From contig NZ_QHKZ01000004.1 of the NCBI RefSeq assembly GCF_003194585.1, forward strand, positions 62,001-126,000: DNA of 64,000 bases. Reading direction: 5' to 3'. Shown here in pieces: positions 9,032-17,544 of the stretch. Position 1 is the stretch's first letter. Each line of letters starts with the position of its first letter. The notes under the pieces are model-generated. The model ran no database searches. It worked only from the letters and a program-made list of their open reading frames with translations, and was not told the origin of the DNA. Origin of the DNA: Nocardioides daejeonensis (GTDB lineage Bacteria; Actinomycetota; Actinomycetes; Propionibacteriales; Nocardioidaceae). The position numbers and the translations under genes are program-made.

Positions 9032-9372
9032 CCGCCACCCTGCCGCCCTGTCCCGAGTGCCACGAGGAGCTGGCCTACGAGCAGGGTGCCCTGCTCGTCT
9101 GTCCGATGTGCGGCCACGAGTGGTCCGCCGAGGAGGAGGCCTCCGAGACAGGCGCGGCGATCACCGACGCCTTCGGCACGCCGCTGGCCGACGGCGACAC
9201 CGTGACCGTGATCAAGGACCTCAAGGTCAAGGGCTCGTCACTGGTCGTCAAGGTCGGCACCAAGGTGAAGAACATCCGGCTGGCCGACGGGTTCGGTGGC
9301 CACGACATCGACTGCAAGATCGATGGGATCGGCGCGATGCAGCTGAAGTCGGAGTTCGTCAGGAGGACCTGA
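9028..9372 (+). CDS. yjdM: PhnA/YjdM-family zinc-ribbon protein
   Basis: A 114-residue protein with an N-terminal zinc ribbon (CPEC at 8-11 and CPMC further on) and the PhnA domain containing DGDTVTVIKDLKVKGSS and a VKNIRLADG segment. Despite the phn name the family is not needed for phosphonate breakdown; its role is unsettled. The ATG overlaps the sulP stop (ATGA), so the two are co-translated. A perfect 17-bp hairpin terminator overlaps the end of the coding sequence and its stop codon. Confidence 0.88.
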   Translation: MTATLPPCPECHEELAYEQGALLVCPMCGHEWSAEEEASETGAAITDAFGTPLADGDTVTVIKDLKVKGSSLVVKVGTKVKNIRLADGFGGHDIDCKIDGIGAMQLKSEFVRRT

Positions 9373-9384
9373 CGAACTCCGACT
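9347..9384 (+). terminator. 17-bp perfect hairpin spanning the yjdM stop codon
   Basis: The left arm AGTCGGAGTTCGTCAGG, a 4-nt AGGA loop and a perfectly complementary right arm. The stop codon lies in the right arm. The hairpin probably ends the ArsR-SulP-PhnA operon. No T run follows. Confidence 0.7.
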
Positions 9385-9429
9385 CGGGCAGCGCGGCGGT
9401 CCGCTCGACACCCCCTGCCGGCGGAACCT

Positions 9430-10374
9430 CTAAGCCAGGGCGTTGATCCGCAACACCGCGGCGATGCCGGCGAGGATCATGACCAGCAGCACCAGCGCCA
9501 GTTGCCAGGTGCCCCGCTGGGATCCTCGCGGAGCGTGCACGATGCCTGCGGTGAGCAGGGCGCCACCGACGAAGCCACCGAGATGGCCCTGCCAGGAGAT
9601 GGAGTCCGTGTTGAGCACCGTGATCAGCACGTTGAGCCCGATCCACAACATCAGCTGGCTCAGGTCCGCGCCCACCTTGCGGCCGATGATGAGATGGGCA
9701 GCGAGCAGACCGAAGATCGAGCCGGAGGCGCCGGCCGTCATGCTGCCGGCGTCGGCGAGCAGCAGTACCGCGACCGAGCCGACCAGGCCCGAGCCCAGGT
9801 AGATCGTGAGGAAGCGCAGCCGCCCGACGGCGGCTTCGAGAGCCGGGCCGAGGAACCACAGCGCCAACATGTTGAAAGCGATGTGCAGCGGGTCGATGTG
9901 GGTGAAGACCGAGGTCAGCAGCTGCCAGGGCGCGCCGTCGGCGACGCCCGGGACCCAGTGGGCGGCGTACCCGGGCGGGGGGCAGGTCGCAGCCGAGGCG
10001 ATGTCGGGGAAGTAGCTGCCGTGGTCGTTGTCGGGCACGCACTTGCCCGTGGGCATCAGCGCGATCCGGTTGACCAGGGCGCTGCCGCCGCCTCCGGTCG
10101 CGCGGATCAGCAGCCACACGATCACGTTGAGCCCGATCAGCACCATGCTGGTGATCCGCGGATCACCCGAGCGGGTGCCGCCGTACGTCGTCCGGCCGGA
10201 GCGGGTCTCCTTCGCCCCCTGCTTGACGCACTCGGGGCACTGGAACCCGACCGCGGCGTCCCGCATGCAGTCGGGACAGATCGCCCGTGCGCACCGCTGG
10301 CAGACGATCCAGGTCTCCCGCCCCGGGTGCCGGTAGCACTCCGGGGCGCCCGGAGCGGGATGACCCTCGGACAC
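9430..10374 (-). CDS. Rhomboid-family intramembrane serine protease with N-terminal zinc-binding domain
   Basis: A 314-residue membrane protease. An N-terminal B-box-like metal-binding module (Cys13, His16, Cys25, Cys28, Cys33, Cys36, Cys46, Cys49) precedes six or seven membrane helices. The catalytic dyad is visible: Ser217 in GASGSIFG and His264 in WQGHLGGF. The HxxxN oxyanion motif appears as HIAFN in the second helix. It cleaves membrane-embedded substrates; the targets are unknown. The GTG start lies 3 nt after the ppiA stop, so it is the second gene of a ppiA-rhomboid operon, a common actinobacterial pairing. Confidence 0.92.
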   Translation of the reverse strand: MSEGHPAPGAPECYRHPGRETWIVCQRCARAICPDCMRDAAVGFQCPECVKQGAKETRSGRTTYGGTRSGDPRITSMVLIGLNVIVWLLIRATGGGGSALVNRIALMPTGKCVPDNDHGSYFPDIASAATCPPPGYAAHWVPGVADGAPWQLLTSVFTHIDPLHIAFNMLALWFLGPALEAAVGRLRFLTIYLGSGLVGSVAVLLLADAGSMTAGASGSIFGLLAAHLIIGRKVGADLSQLMLWIGLNVLITVLNTDSISWQGHLGGFVGGALLTAGIVHAPRGSQRGTWQLALVLLVMILAGIAAVLRINALA

Positions 10375-10376
10375 GG

Positions 10377-10889
10377 TCAGGCCCGGACGATCTGGACGGA
10401 CTCGATGACGACCGGCTCCACGGGGCGGTCCATCGCACCGGTGCGGGTGGTGCCGATGGCGTCGACGACGTCGCGGCTCGCCTGGTCGGCGACCTCACCG
10501 AAGATGGTGTGCCGCATGTTGAGGTGCGGGGTCGGCACGGTGGTGATGAAGAACTGCGAGCCGTTGGTGCCCGGGCCGGCGTTGGCCATCGCCAGCAGGT
10601 AGGGACGGTCGAACTGCAGCTCGGGGTGGAACTCGTCCTTGAACTGGTAGCCGGGGCCGCCGGTGCCGGTGCCCAGCGGGCAGCCACCCTGGATCATGAA
10701 GCTGTCGATGACGCGGTGGAAGCCGAGACCGTCGTAGAACGGTCCGCTGCGGCCGTCGCCGGTGTTGTACTCCTTGGTGCCCTCCGCCAGGCCGACGAAG
10801 TTCTCCACCGTCACCGGAGCGTGGTTGGGGAGCAGATTGATGGTGATGTCGCCCTTGTTGGTCTTCAGGACGGCCTGCAGGTCGGACAT
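10377..10889 (-). CDS. ppiA: Peptidyl-prolyl cis-trans isomerase (cyclophilin)
   Basis: A 170-residue cytoplasmic cyclophilin catalysing proline isomerisation. Family signatures seen include FHRVIDSFMIQGG, with the catalytic Arg following FH, GPGTNGSQFFIT, and LNMRHTIFGEV. There is no signal peptide. The ATG is preceded by GAGGAGAGGG. The orientation relative to the CwsA-like gene is divergent, as in mycobacteria. Confidence 0.95.
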   Translation of the reverse strand: MSDLQAVLKTNKGDITINLLPNHAPVTVENFVGLAEGTKEYNTGDGRSGPFYDGLGFHRVIDSFMIQGGCPLGTGTGGPGYQFKDEFHPELQFDRPYLLAMANAGPGTNGSQFFITTVPTPHLNMRHTIFGEVADQASRDVVDAIGTTRTGAMDRPVEPVVIESVQIVRA

Positions 10890-11044
10890 AGGTGCCCTCT
10901 CCTCGTAGATGCATCAGATTGTGTCGGCCAAATCTTCGCAGGCCGGGCAACTCGGAGCACATCCACCCGCGCTCAGGGGTTGGTTCTGTCGGCTCAGCCG
11001 GGTTGGATCGAAGGAACCAGCCATTCACGGGAGGCGATCAACAC

Positions 11045-11656
11045 ATGTCAAAGCGCAAGTCCACCAGCCTGCTGGAGCAGGCCCACGATGCGGTCGAGGA
11101 GATCAAGCCGGTCGTCGAGAGTTCCTTGGAGTCGGCCTACGAGACAGCCAAGGACGCCCTGACCGACGGACGAGAGGTCGCTGCCCAGGCCCTGACCGAT
11201 GGCCGAGAGGTCGCCGCGCACGCGATCGCCGAGGCCCGGTCCGAAGCGAAGAAGCGCTGCGGCCGCGGGCGCGGGTCCCGTCGTACCGGCAAGCGCCGAC
11301 TCCGTACGGCGGTGCTGCTGGCCGCTGTCCTCGGCGTAGGTGCCGCTGTCTTCAAGGCGCTGCGGTCGCGCGGTGAGCAGCCGCCGTGGGAGTCCGGCGG
11401 CGGGTCCGCGCCGCGCGGCGTGCCCACTCCCGCACCCACGCCGAACGGGGCCACTGCCGCCGTTGCCGCCGACCAGGTGCCCCCGGTGCCGTCGTCGCCT
11501 GCGGTGGTCGGTCCCGACGACGCCGCCGGTGCGGCCCCCGGAGAGGCCCTCTCCGACGCTCGAGACGAGAGTGAGCCGAAGGCCGACACCACGCCCGACG
11601 ACCCGGCGGAGGTGGTCGACCTCCAGCAGCCGGAGACGCCCGGCGACCAGACCTGA
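11045..11656 (+). CDS. CwsA-like single-pass membrane protein
   Basis: A 203-residue protein: an Ala/Glu-rich helical N-terminus containing two near-identical copies of TDGREVAAQAL / TDGREVAAHAI (about residues 38-62), a basic stretch, one membrane helix (RTAVLLAAVLGVGAAVF) and a Pro/Ala/acidic tail. Mycobacterial CwsA, a CrgA/Wag31 partner in wall synthesis, has this architecture and sits divergently next to ppiA exactly as here. Sequence similarity is too low to judge by eye, so the name rests on synteny and layout. The ATG has GGGAGG about 9 nt upstream. Confidence 0.6.
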   Translation: MSKRKSTSLLEQAHDAVEEIKPVVESSLESAYETAKDALTDGREVAAQALTDGREVAAHAIAEARSEAKKRCGRGRGSRRTGKRRLRTAVLLAAVLGVGAAVFKALRSRGEQPPWESGGGSAPRGVPTPAPTPNGATAAVAADQVPPVPSSPAVVGPDDAAGAAPGEALSDARDESEPKADTTPDDPAEVVDLQQPETPGDQT

Positions 11657-11674
11657 GACACCCAGGCCTGGGCG

Positions 11675-12103
11675 CTACTCCGCGGCGGCTTCGGCCGCTG
11701 CGGCAGCGTCGGCGGCGTCCTCCGCCTTCACCCGCTGGGTGGCCCGGTGCTCGGCCCAGAAGCTGAGCACCGGGATGGTGCCGCAGATCAGGGTGACCAC
11801 GGTGTAGGACATCTCCCAGCGCTCCTGTCGGGCGAGCAAGAACGCGGTGATCAGGAAGATCATGTAGAGCCAGCCGTGGGCGACGCCGAGATACTGCGTG
11901 ATGGCCTCACCGAGGTTGTGCGCCGTGGAGCCGTCCGCCCAGAGGTCCGGAGTGCTCGGGAAGATGTGCCACATGCCGGTGCCGTCGAAGTTGGCCAGCG
12001 GCACGCCGATGAGGATCAGCACGATCAGCAGGATGCCGACGACGGTGGCCATGAAGCGGTAGCGGGTCAGCGCGGGGTTGCTCACGTCTGCGAATCTACT
12101 CAA
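11675..12103 (-). CDS. DUF3817 domain membrane protein
   Basis: A 142-residue membrane protein with about three helices (FMATVVGILLIVLILIGVPL, YLGVAHGWLYMIFLITAFLLA, VVTLICGTIPVLSFWAEH) and an Ala/Glu-rich tail. The motif YLGVAHGWLYMIFL is typical of DUF3817, whose function is unknown. It overlaps the SURF1 stop by four bases if the TTG at 12101-12103 is used; a GTG 18 nt further in is an alternative start. Cotranscription with SURF1 suggests a membrane or respiratory setting, by inference only. Confidence 0.8.
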   Translation of the reverse strand: MSRFADVSNPALTRYRFMATVVGILLIVLILIGVPLANFDGTGMWHIFPSTPDLWADGSTAHNLGEAITQYLGVAHGWLYMIFLITAFLLARQERWEMSYTVVTLICGTIPVLSFWAEHRATQRVKAEDAADAAAAAEAAAE

Positions 12104-12921
12104 GCCTCGGTAGCGGACCCCTCGGGGCCCTCGGCGTCGGTGGCCTGCGTCTCATCGAGGCGTTGGAGCTCGTCGCGGACCCAGCGCCACCACACGTAGG
12201 CGGCGAAGAGCGCGAAGATCCACCATTCGACGGCGTAGAAGAGGTTCCGCAGTGCCGTGGTCGCCTTGGTCTTCGGCAGCTGGTCCAAGGTGGCCGGCTC
12301 GAGACCGTCGGTGCCGGGGTTGACCGCTGCGGCACCGATCGGCCAGTCACCGTCGGCGGCCGCGGTGGCCACCACGCCGTAGGCGCCGTAGAGGTCGCGG
12401 TCGACATGGTTGAGGGCGTCGGCGATCCGAAGCTGCGGCAAGATGTCGTCGTCGGGGTTGTCGTCGACGGCCCCCGTGCCTTCGCCGGGTTGCAGGTTGA
12501 CCACCAGCTCGGCGCGACCGGTCGGCGCCGGCGGCACCTCGTCGGTGCTGCGCGTCCAGCCGCGCACGATCATGATGGCCGGCGCCTCGGGGTCGCCGAC
12601 GGTGAGGGGAGTAGCGACCCAGTAGCCGTCCTTGGCGTCCTGCTCACGGTTGCTGATCAGCACCGTGCCCTGGGACAGCCAGGTGCCCTCCACCACCACG
12701 GGGTGGCCGACCAGCTTGCCGGGGAACGGGTCGTCGGGTCCCATCGCGTCGACCAGGGGAACCGGGGTGATCCTGGTCAGGTCGACGGCATCTGCCTGGC
12801 GCCGCGCCTGCCAGGCGTCGAGCTGCCAGTTGCCCAGGCCCACCGCGATAGCGACGAGGACCAGCGCCAACAGATGGAATCCCCAGTAGCGCGGGGCGAG
12901 GATCCTTGAGGCAGGTGACAC
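12100..12921 (-). CDS. SURF1-family cytochrome oxidase assembly protein
   Basis: A 273-residue protein with the SURF1 plan: an N-terminal helix (HLLALVLVAIAVGLGNWQLDAW) with the GxWQL-like signature, a periplasmic-side domain carrying ISNREQDAKDGYWVATPL and IMIVRGW, and a C-terminal helix in NLFYAVEWWIFALFAAYVWW. SURF1 proteins assist haem a insertion into aa3-type cytochrome c oxidase. An acidic tail of about 20 residues follows. GTG start. It is downstream-coupled to the DUF3817 gene. Confidence 0.88.
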   Translation of the reverse strand: MSPASRILAPRYWGFHLLALVLVAIAVGLGNWQLDAWQARRQADAVDLTRITPVPLVDAMGPDDPFPGKLVGHPVVVEGTWLSQGTVLISNREQDAKDGYWVATPLTVGDPEAPAIMIVRGWTRSTDEVPPAPTGRAELVVNLQPGEGTGAVDDNPDDDILPQLRIADALNHVDRDLYGAYGVVATAAADGDWPIGAAAVNPGTDGLEPATLDQLPKTKATTALRNLFYAVEWWIFALFAAYVWWRWVRDELQRLDETQATDAEGPEGSATEA

Positions 12922-12952
12922 CGGACCACTCTACGGAGGCGTTCCGAACGGC

Positions 12953-12958
12953 TAGCCT
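12953..12958 (+). promoter_or_regulatory. -10 box (TAGCCT) for leaderless MBL-fold gene
   Basis: TAGCCT ends 7 nt before the GTG start and there is no Shine-Dalgarno, so a leaderless transcript is expected. The same hexamer and spacing are seen before the DUF1295 gene at 51849-51854. Confidence 0.55.
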
Positions 12959-12965
12959 GTGGCCC

Positions 12966-13760
12966 GTGTCCACTCCCCTCGTGCACCACCTCAACTGCGC
13001 CACGATGCGACCGGTCGGCGGTCGATGGGCGAGCGAACGCGTCGTCTGCCACGTGCTGTTGGTCGAGCGCGGCGACGGCCTGCTGCTGGTCGACACCGGT
13101 TTCGGTACGGCGGATCTCGCCGACCCGGCCCGACTCGGGCAGCCGTTCGTCTCCATGATGCGACCGGCCTTCGAGCTGTCGGAGACCGCCGTTCGCCAGG
13201 TCGAGGCGCTCGGCTTCACCGCCGCGGACGTGCGCGACATCGTGGTCACCCACATGGACCTGGACCACATCGGAGGCATCGGAGACTTCCCGGACGCCCG
13301 GATCCACGTGGATCTCGCCGAGCTCGACGCAGCGCGCAACCCCAAGCTGAGCGAGCGCAACCGCTACCGCAGCGTGCAGTGGTCACACGGACCCGAGTTC
13401 GTGCCCCACAGCAGCGGCGGTGATCGATGGTTCGGCTTCGAGTCCGTGCGGGCGGTGGGTGACGACGTACTGCTGGTGCCGCTGCGTGGCCACAGCCGCG
13501 GACACTGTGGCGTGGCCGTGCGCGACACCGCGCAAGGCCCGGACAGCTGGCTCCTGCACGCCGGTGACTCCTACTTCTTCCACGGCGAGGTGGAGACCCC
13601 GGTGCGCCGCAAGCCCGGGCTCACGGTCTTCCAGAAGCTGCTCGCGGCCGACGACAAGGCTCGACGCCACAACCAGGAGCGGCTCCGAGAGCTGGTCGCC
13701 GGACATCCGGAGGTGCGGGTCTTCTCCGCCCACGACGAGGTCGAGCTCGCCCGCTTCTGA
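12966..13760 (+). CDS. MBL-fold metallo-hydrolase
   Basis: A 264-residue cytoplasmic protein with the metallo-beta-lactamase fold. The metal-binding motif reads THMDLDH (95-101), so the second His of the classic HxHxDH is Asp98, a variant common in AHL-lactonase-like hydrolases. Further ligands are likely in PLRGHSRGHCG and LLHAGDSYFF. Substrate is unknown; a quorum-lactone or other ester/lactone role is only a family possibility. The GTG is chosen because of the leaderless -10 box; in-frame codons upstream lack any signal. Confidence 0.85.
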   Translation: MSTPLVHHLNCATMRPVGGRWASERVVCHVLLVERGDGLLLVDTGFGTADLADPARLGQPFVSMMRPAFELSETAVRQVEALGFTAADVRDIVVTHMDLDHIGGIGDFPDARIHVDLAELDAARNPKLSERNRYRSVQWSHGPEFVPHSSGGDRWFGFESVRAVGDDVLLVPLRGHSRGHCGVAVRDTAQGPDSWLLHAGDSYFFHGEVETPVRRKPGLTVFQKLLAADDKARRHNQERLRELVAGHPEVRVFSAHDEVELARF

Positions 13761-13779
13761 CGCGGTCGTGGGCTGCTCC

Positions 13780-14544
13780 TCATCGCTCCCAGGTGGGTGC
13801 GAACGTGAGGCCCTCGATGACGTCGTCCAGCGGAGTGCCACGGAGCTTGCCCTGCACGCTGACGAAGTAGTTGTCGTGCACCTCGCTCACCCACACCGTG
13901 TTCGGGTCGCCGCCCTTGTCTGCGTCGTCGGCCCAATAGTCGTGGTCCGCGGCGTCACGCACCACGAACGACAACCAGGCATCGTTGGGACCGGAGCAGG
14001 GGAACTTGTCATCGGCCGGGAAGTCGCAGTTCCAGCCCTCCAGGGCGAAGGTGATCGGCAGATCCTGCTTTCCGACAGACGCGCTGCTGTCTTCCTCGAC
14101 AGGCGGCTCCTCACAGAGCCGCGGACTCATCGCCTTCAGCTGATCCTCTCGCGTGCTCGGCGGGTTGCCCTCCTGCTCACCCAGGCCGTTCACGTAGTCA
14201 TCCAGGGCGGAGTCGTCGGCCGGCATCTTGCCGTGCGAGACACGGAAGTCGTCGAGACGCTCGAGACACTCCTCGTCGAGGGTGGGGGCGCTGCTTCCGG
14301 AGCTCCCGGCAGCGGGACCGACCTCAGGCCCGGGGTCCGCTGTGCCTCCGCCGGGCAGGCCGATGGCGACCACCGCGGCCGCTGCCAGTCCGGCCAAGAC
14401 GCCCGCGCCGATGCCCGCCGTACGGCGATGCTTGATGCGGGTTCCGGCGCGCACCGAGCCTTCGGTCAGCTGACGTAGGTCGGGCTGCTCGCCGCGGACG
14501 CGGTCCCGCAGTGCGTCCCCGAGTCGGGTGTCGAAGTCGTTCAT
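13780..14544 (-). CDS. Putative anti-sigma-like single-pass membrane protein
   Basis: A 254-residue protein whose first about 42 residues are cytoplasmic (MNDFDTRLGDALRDRVRGE ...), followed by one membrane helix (about 44-63) and an extracytoplasmic domain with four cysteines (ECLERL, RLCEE, WNCDFP, FPCSG). It starts by ATGA overlap with the preceding sigma-factor gene, the usual position of a cognate regulator. No zinc-binding anti-sigma motif (HxxxCxxC) is present, so the anti-sigma role is inferred from position and topology. Confidence 0.7.
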   Translation of the reverse strand: MNDFDTRLGDALRDRVRGEQPDLRQLTEGSVRAGTRIKHRRTAGIGAGVLAGLAAAAVVAIGLPGGGTADPGPEVGPAAGSSGSSAPTLDEECLERLDDFRVSHGKMPADDSALDDYVNGLGEQEGNPPSTREDQLKAMSPRLCEEPPVEEDSSASVGKQDLPITFALEGWNCDFPADDKFPCSGPNDAWLSFVVRDAADHDYWADDADKGGDPNTVWVSEVHDNYFVSVQGKLRGTPLDDVIEGLTFAPTWER

Positions 14545-15065
14545 GGGGTGGTCCTCTCGAAGCCGGGATGGTGGGCCTCCAGGAGGGGCCGGAGCCGCGC
14601 CAAGGCGCGACGCGAGCGCGTGCGGACCGTCTCCTGGGTGATCCCCAGGTCGTGCGCGGCATCGGCCACGCTGCGGTCCTCCCAGTAGCGCAGGACCACG
14701 ATCGCGCGGTCGAGCGGCGCCAGCGTGGCGAGGGCGTCGAACAGGTCCAGCCGCGTGGTCGGGTCGGTCGCGTGGACCTCCTGGTGGCTGAAGAGGGAGT
14801 CGTCGACGGGTTGCTCGGAGTTGCGCCGCAGTCTGCGGTGCGAGAGATAGGTGTTGAGCAACGTGGTGCGTGCGTAGGCGAGCGGACTGTCCGCGGCACT
14901 CACCCGCGACCAGGCCGCGAAGGTCTTCGCGTAGGTCGCCTGAGTGAGGTCCTCGGCCAGGTGATGGTCACCGGTCAGCAGCAGCGCGGCGCGGTGCAGC
15001 TGCGCACCTGTCTCCTGCACGAACGTCGTGAACTCCTCGACGCTCCGCTTCCTCTTCATGCCCAT
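14541..15065 (-). CDS. SigE-family ECF RNA polymerase sigma factor
   Basis: A 174-residue ECF sigma factor with region 2 (FVQETGAQLHRAALLLTGDHHLAEDLTQATYAK is its core) and region 4 (LAPLDRAIVVLRYWEDRSVADAAHDLGI, then QETVRTRSRRALARL), matching the streptomycete SigE-type subfamily (SACE/Sig-50 group) in style. It directs polymerase to stress promoters, probably controlled by the following membrane protein. Two ATGs are possible (15063-15065 or 15057-15059); GGAGG lies upstream of the first. Confidence 0.88.
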   Translation of the reverse strand: MGMKRKRSVEEFTTFVQETGAQLHRAALLLTGDHHLAEDLTQATYAKTFAAWSRVSAADSPLAYARTTLLNTYLSHRRLRRNSEQPVDDSLFSHQEVHATDPTTRLDLFDALATLAPLDRAIVVLRYWEDRSVADAAHDLGITQETVRTRSRRALARLRPLLEAHHPGFERTTP

Positions 15066-15205
15066 CTGACGCCTCCAGAGGCATGGCACGTGACACCCGG
15101 ACGAGAAATAGTGTGCGCTCACACCGCGGGGAGGATCGAGTGTGAGTCCTGTGCACTTCTCGGCGGCCAAAAGTGCACGGGGTTCACGCTCGATCGTCCA
15201 CCAGG

Positions 15206-16231
15206 TCAGAGCCCCGTCGGCACCGCCATGGGGACGACTTCGTTGCAGACGGCGAAGGGCAGCCGGCCCGCCAGCACCAGCCCGACGGCAGCGGCCGGGT
15301 TGCGCACCTGGAGACCGACCCGCCCATCGGTGCTGTCGCCGACGGGCATGCCCTGGAACGCATCCGCCCAGGTGACGGGCCCGAGCTGGGGCCAGAGGTC
15401 GATCAGGGCCACCCGGTCGTGCAGGTCGGTCCTCCCTGCGCCGAGCCGCGCAGTGGCCACAGGCCCGGAGAAGCTGACCGTGAACGCCTCGAGTGGCCGG
15501 AGGAACCGGATGTCCTGCTTCGCCAGCAGCGCGTCGAGATCTTCGACGGTGGCGTCGTCGCCGAGTGCCTCGTCGGTCGGCACGCAGGAGGTGCGCAGGT
15601 AGCTCGACTCCACGTCCGGCTCGTACAGGTCGAGGATGCCGGGGACGGAGGCGAGCACCGGGTCGCCCTCGTCGGCGACGCCGTCGACAAGCAGATGCTG
15701 CTGGGCGAGCACCTCGCCCCGCAGCTTCGTCGCCGGGTCCGTCACCGCGCGGCGTACCCGGGCCATGTCGAGGTCGCGACGGAACAGCAGCACGAAGCCC
15801 GAGCCCGCGGGGGTGCGGAAACGAGCCTCCCACTGCACGTCGTCCTGGCTCAGGTCGTAGTCGAGCCAGAGTCGGGACGCCTCGGGACGCAGCAGCCCCT
15901 CGGCGAGCGCCAGCCCCTCACGACGGGCCCGTTCCCAGAAGGCGATCCGGTCCGTCATCAGCGAGTCGCTGGTGAGGCGCGGATAGCCGAGCCGGTCGCG
16001 CATCTCGCGCCAGTCGGTGATCGTCACCTCGGTCGCATCCGCAGGGATCAGAGCGAGCGCCTGCCGCGGGTCGGTGGCAGGCCGGTCCGGCTCCACCTGT
16101 AGGTCTTGCGGCACCGCGATGAGAGTCGGCTCCGGATCCGCCTTCGGCCTCGTCTCCGGCGATCCGCCGCAGCCAAGTGGAAGGAGCAGGCCGAGCAGCA
16201 GCACGAGGAGGATCCCGAGACGGCTGCGCAT
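15206..16231 (-). CDS. Secreted putative lipoprotein, function unknown
   Basis: A protein of about 341 residues that I do not recognise. It begins with a signal sequence (LGILLVLLLGLLLPLGCGG) whose final Cys suggests lipid anchoring, although PLGC is a weak lipobox. The mature part is hydrophilic with no membrane helix. It contains ALALIPADATEVTITDWREMRDRLGYP, seen in several actinobacterial hypothetical proteins. The ATG at 16229-16231 is chosen for GGGGAG 9 nt upstream; an ATG 9 nt earlier is also possible. The sigma-factor gene follows 140 bases downstream on the same strand. Confidence 0.7.
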   Translation of the reverse strand: MRSRLGILLVLLLGLLLPLGCGGSPETRPKADPEPTLIAVPQDLQVEPDRPATDPRQALALIPADATEVTITDWREMRDRLGYPRLTSDSLMTDRIAFWERARREGLALAEGLLRPEASRLWLDYDLSQDDVQWEARFRTPAGSGFVLLFRRDLDMARVRRAVTDPATKLRGEVLAQQHLLVDGVADEGDPVLASVPGILDLYEPDVESSYLRTSCVPTDEALGDDATVEDLDALLAKQDIRFLRPLEAFTVSFSGPVATARLGAGRTDLHDRVALIDLWPQLGPVTWADAFQGMPVGDSTDGRVGLQVRNPAAAVGLVLAGRLPFAVCNEVVPMAVPTGL

Positions 16232-16391
16232 GGGTGCCATTCTCCCCGACCGCCTGTGGCCCTCTCTTCCGCACCGGATCCAGCTACGCCGTCGCGACGT
16301 ACTCACCGCGATGGCCCGCTCCCGAGCGGCGGGTTCACGACGTGATGCAACCAGTCCGGTTGATCTGTCGCCCTCGGGGAACCGGTCTCCT

Positions 16392-16961
16392 ATGGACGCG
16401 ACAACGCCGGGGCACACGATCTGGACGATCGGCCACTGGACCTGTCCGAAGCCGGTCTTCTTGGAGCCGCTCTTGGCGGCTGAGATCGAGTTACTTGCCG
16501 ACGTACGTGCGCTGCCGGGTTCGCGCCGTAGCCCGCAGTTCGACGCCGACGAGATGCCGGCCTGGCTCGAGGAGGTGGGTATCGACTACCTCCACCTGAC
16601 CGACCTCGGCGGGCGGCGGCGCAAGCAGGAGGTCGACCCCAAGGTCAACGCCGCGTGGCAGAACGCGAGCTTCAAAAACTACGCCGACTACACGCTCACC
16701 GAGGGGTTCCAACACGGCCTTGCCGAACTGGAGCGGCTCGCGGAGCAGCAGCACGTCGTGATCATGTGTGGCGAGCCGATGCCGTGGCGCTGTCACCGCC
16801 TGCTGATCTCGAACGTGCTCGCGGCCCGCGGGTGGTCCGTGCAGCACCTGATGACCACCGCGCCGCCGCGTGAGCACCGCCTCGGCCAGTGGGGTGCCGC
16901 GCCCCACGTCGACCCTGACGGCACGGTCACCTATCCGGCGACGGAGGACGCCGATGACTGA
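16392..16961 (+). CDS. DUF488 domain protein
   Basis: A 189-residue cytoplasmic protein with the DUF488 signatures TIGHWTCPKPVFLEPL near the N-terminus, ADVRALPGSRRSPQFDADEM, and VIMCGEPMPWRCHRLLIS, where the Cys and CHR positions are conserved in the family. The biochemical role is unknown. It overlaps the acetyltransferase gene by 8 nt, implying an operon. No good ribosome site is visible before the ATG. Confidence 0.88.
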   Translation: MDATTPGHTIWTIGHWTCPKPVFLEPLLAAEIELLADVRALPGSRRSPQFDADEMPAWLEEVGIDYLHLTDLGGRRRKQEVDPKVNAAWQNASFKNYADYTLTEGFQHGLAELERLAEQQHVVIMCGEPMPWRCHRLLISNVLAARGWSVQHLMTTAPPREHRLGQWGAAPHVDPDGTVTYPATEDADD

Positions 16962-17511
16962 GCCGAGCGCCCGCGAGCGCATGCTCGCCGGCGAGCTCTA
17001 CCTCGCCTCGGACCCCGAACTCGTTGCCGCCGCGACCCGCGCCGCCGCGCTCGCCGATCAGTTCAACGCCCCCGGCACCGATCCCGTACGGCGCGACTCC
17101 CTGCTGCGCGAGCTGCTCGGCCGGGTAGGTGACCAGGTGATGGTGCGGGCACCGCTCTACGTCGACTACGGCACCCAGCCCAGTCTCGGCGACCGAGTGT
17201 TCGTGAACTACGGGCTGACCGCCCTGGACTGCGCTGCCATCACCGTCGGAGACGACACCCTGATCGGCCCGCACGTGCAGCTACTCACCCCGACCCATCC
17301 GCTCGACCCCGAGGTGCGTCGCAGCGGACTGGAGAGCGCTCATCCGATCACGATCGGCGAGAACGTGTGGATCGGCGGCAACGCCACAGTGCTGCCGGGC
17401 GTGACCATCGGCGACCACGCGGTAGTAGGCGCCGGCGCCGTGGTCACCCGTGACATACCTGCCCGGACCGTGGTCGCGGGTACCCCGGCCCGGGTGATCC
17501 GGACCGTGTGA
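16954..17511 (+). CDS. Maltose O-acetyltransferase-type left-handed beta-helix acetyltransferase
   Basis: A 185-residue member of the LacA/Maa/NodL group. The N-terminal Maa-type helical segment contains ERMLAGELYLASDPEL. Hexapeptide repeats follow, including ITIGENVWIGGNATVLPGV and GDHAVVGAGAVV, and the catalytic His lies in LTPTHPLDP. These enzymes transfer acetyl from acetyl-CoA to a sugar hydroxyl; the actual acceptor is unknown. GGAGG precedes the ATG. The stop faces the helicase gene across 33 bases. Confidence 0.9.
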   Translation: MTEPSARERMLAGELYLASDPELVAAATRAAALADQFNAPGTDPVRRDSLLRELLGRVGDQVMVRAPLYVDYGTQPSLGDRVFVNYGLTALDCAAITVGDDTLIGPHVQLLTPTHPLDPEVRRSGLESAHPITIGENVWIGGNATVLPGVTIGDHAVVGAGAVVTRDIPARTVVAGTPARVIRTV

Positions 17512-17544
17512 TTCCTGGTGGTGGGCTCAGAACGTGCGGCTTCT

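Noticed and set aside
12966..13760. Loss of a metal ligand in the MBL motif (Asp98 for His)
   Set aside because: THMDLDH is a common functional variant among MBL-fold hydrolases, not evidence of inactivation.
15150..15180. GTGCACTT...AAGTGCAC inverted repeat as a terminator or operator
   Set aside because: Short 8-bp arms with a 14-nt loop. I cannot tell it from chance and see no second copy.
17512..17544. Terminator between the acetyltransferase and helicase genes
   Set aside because: No convincing inverted repeat in the 33 bases.
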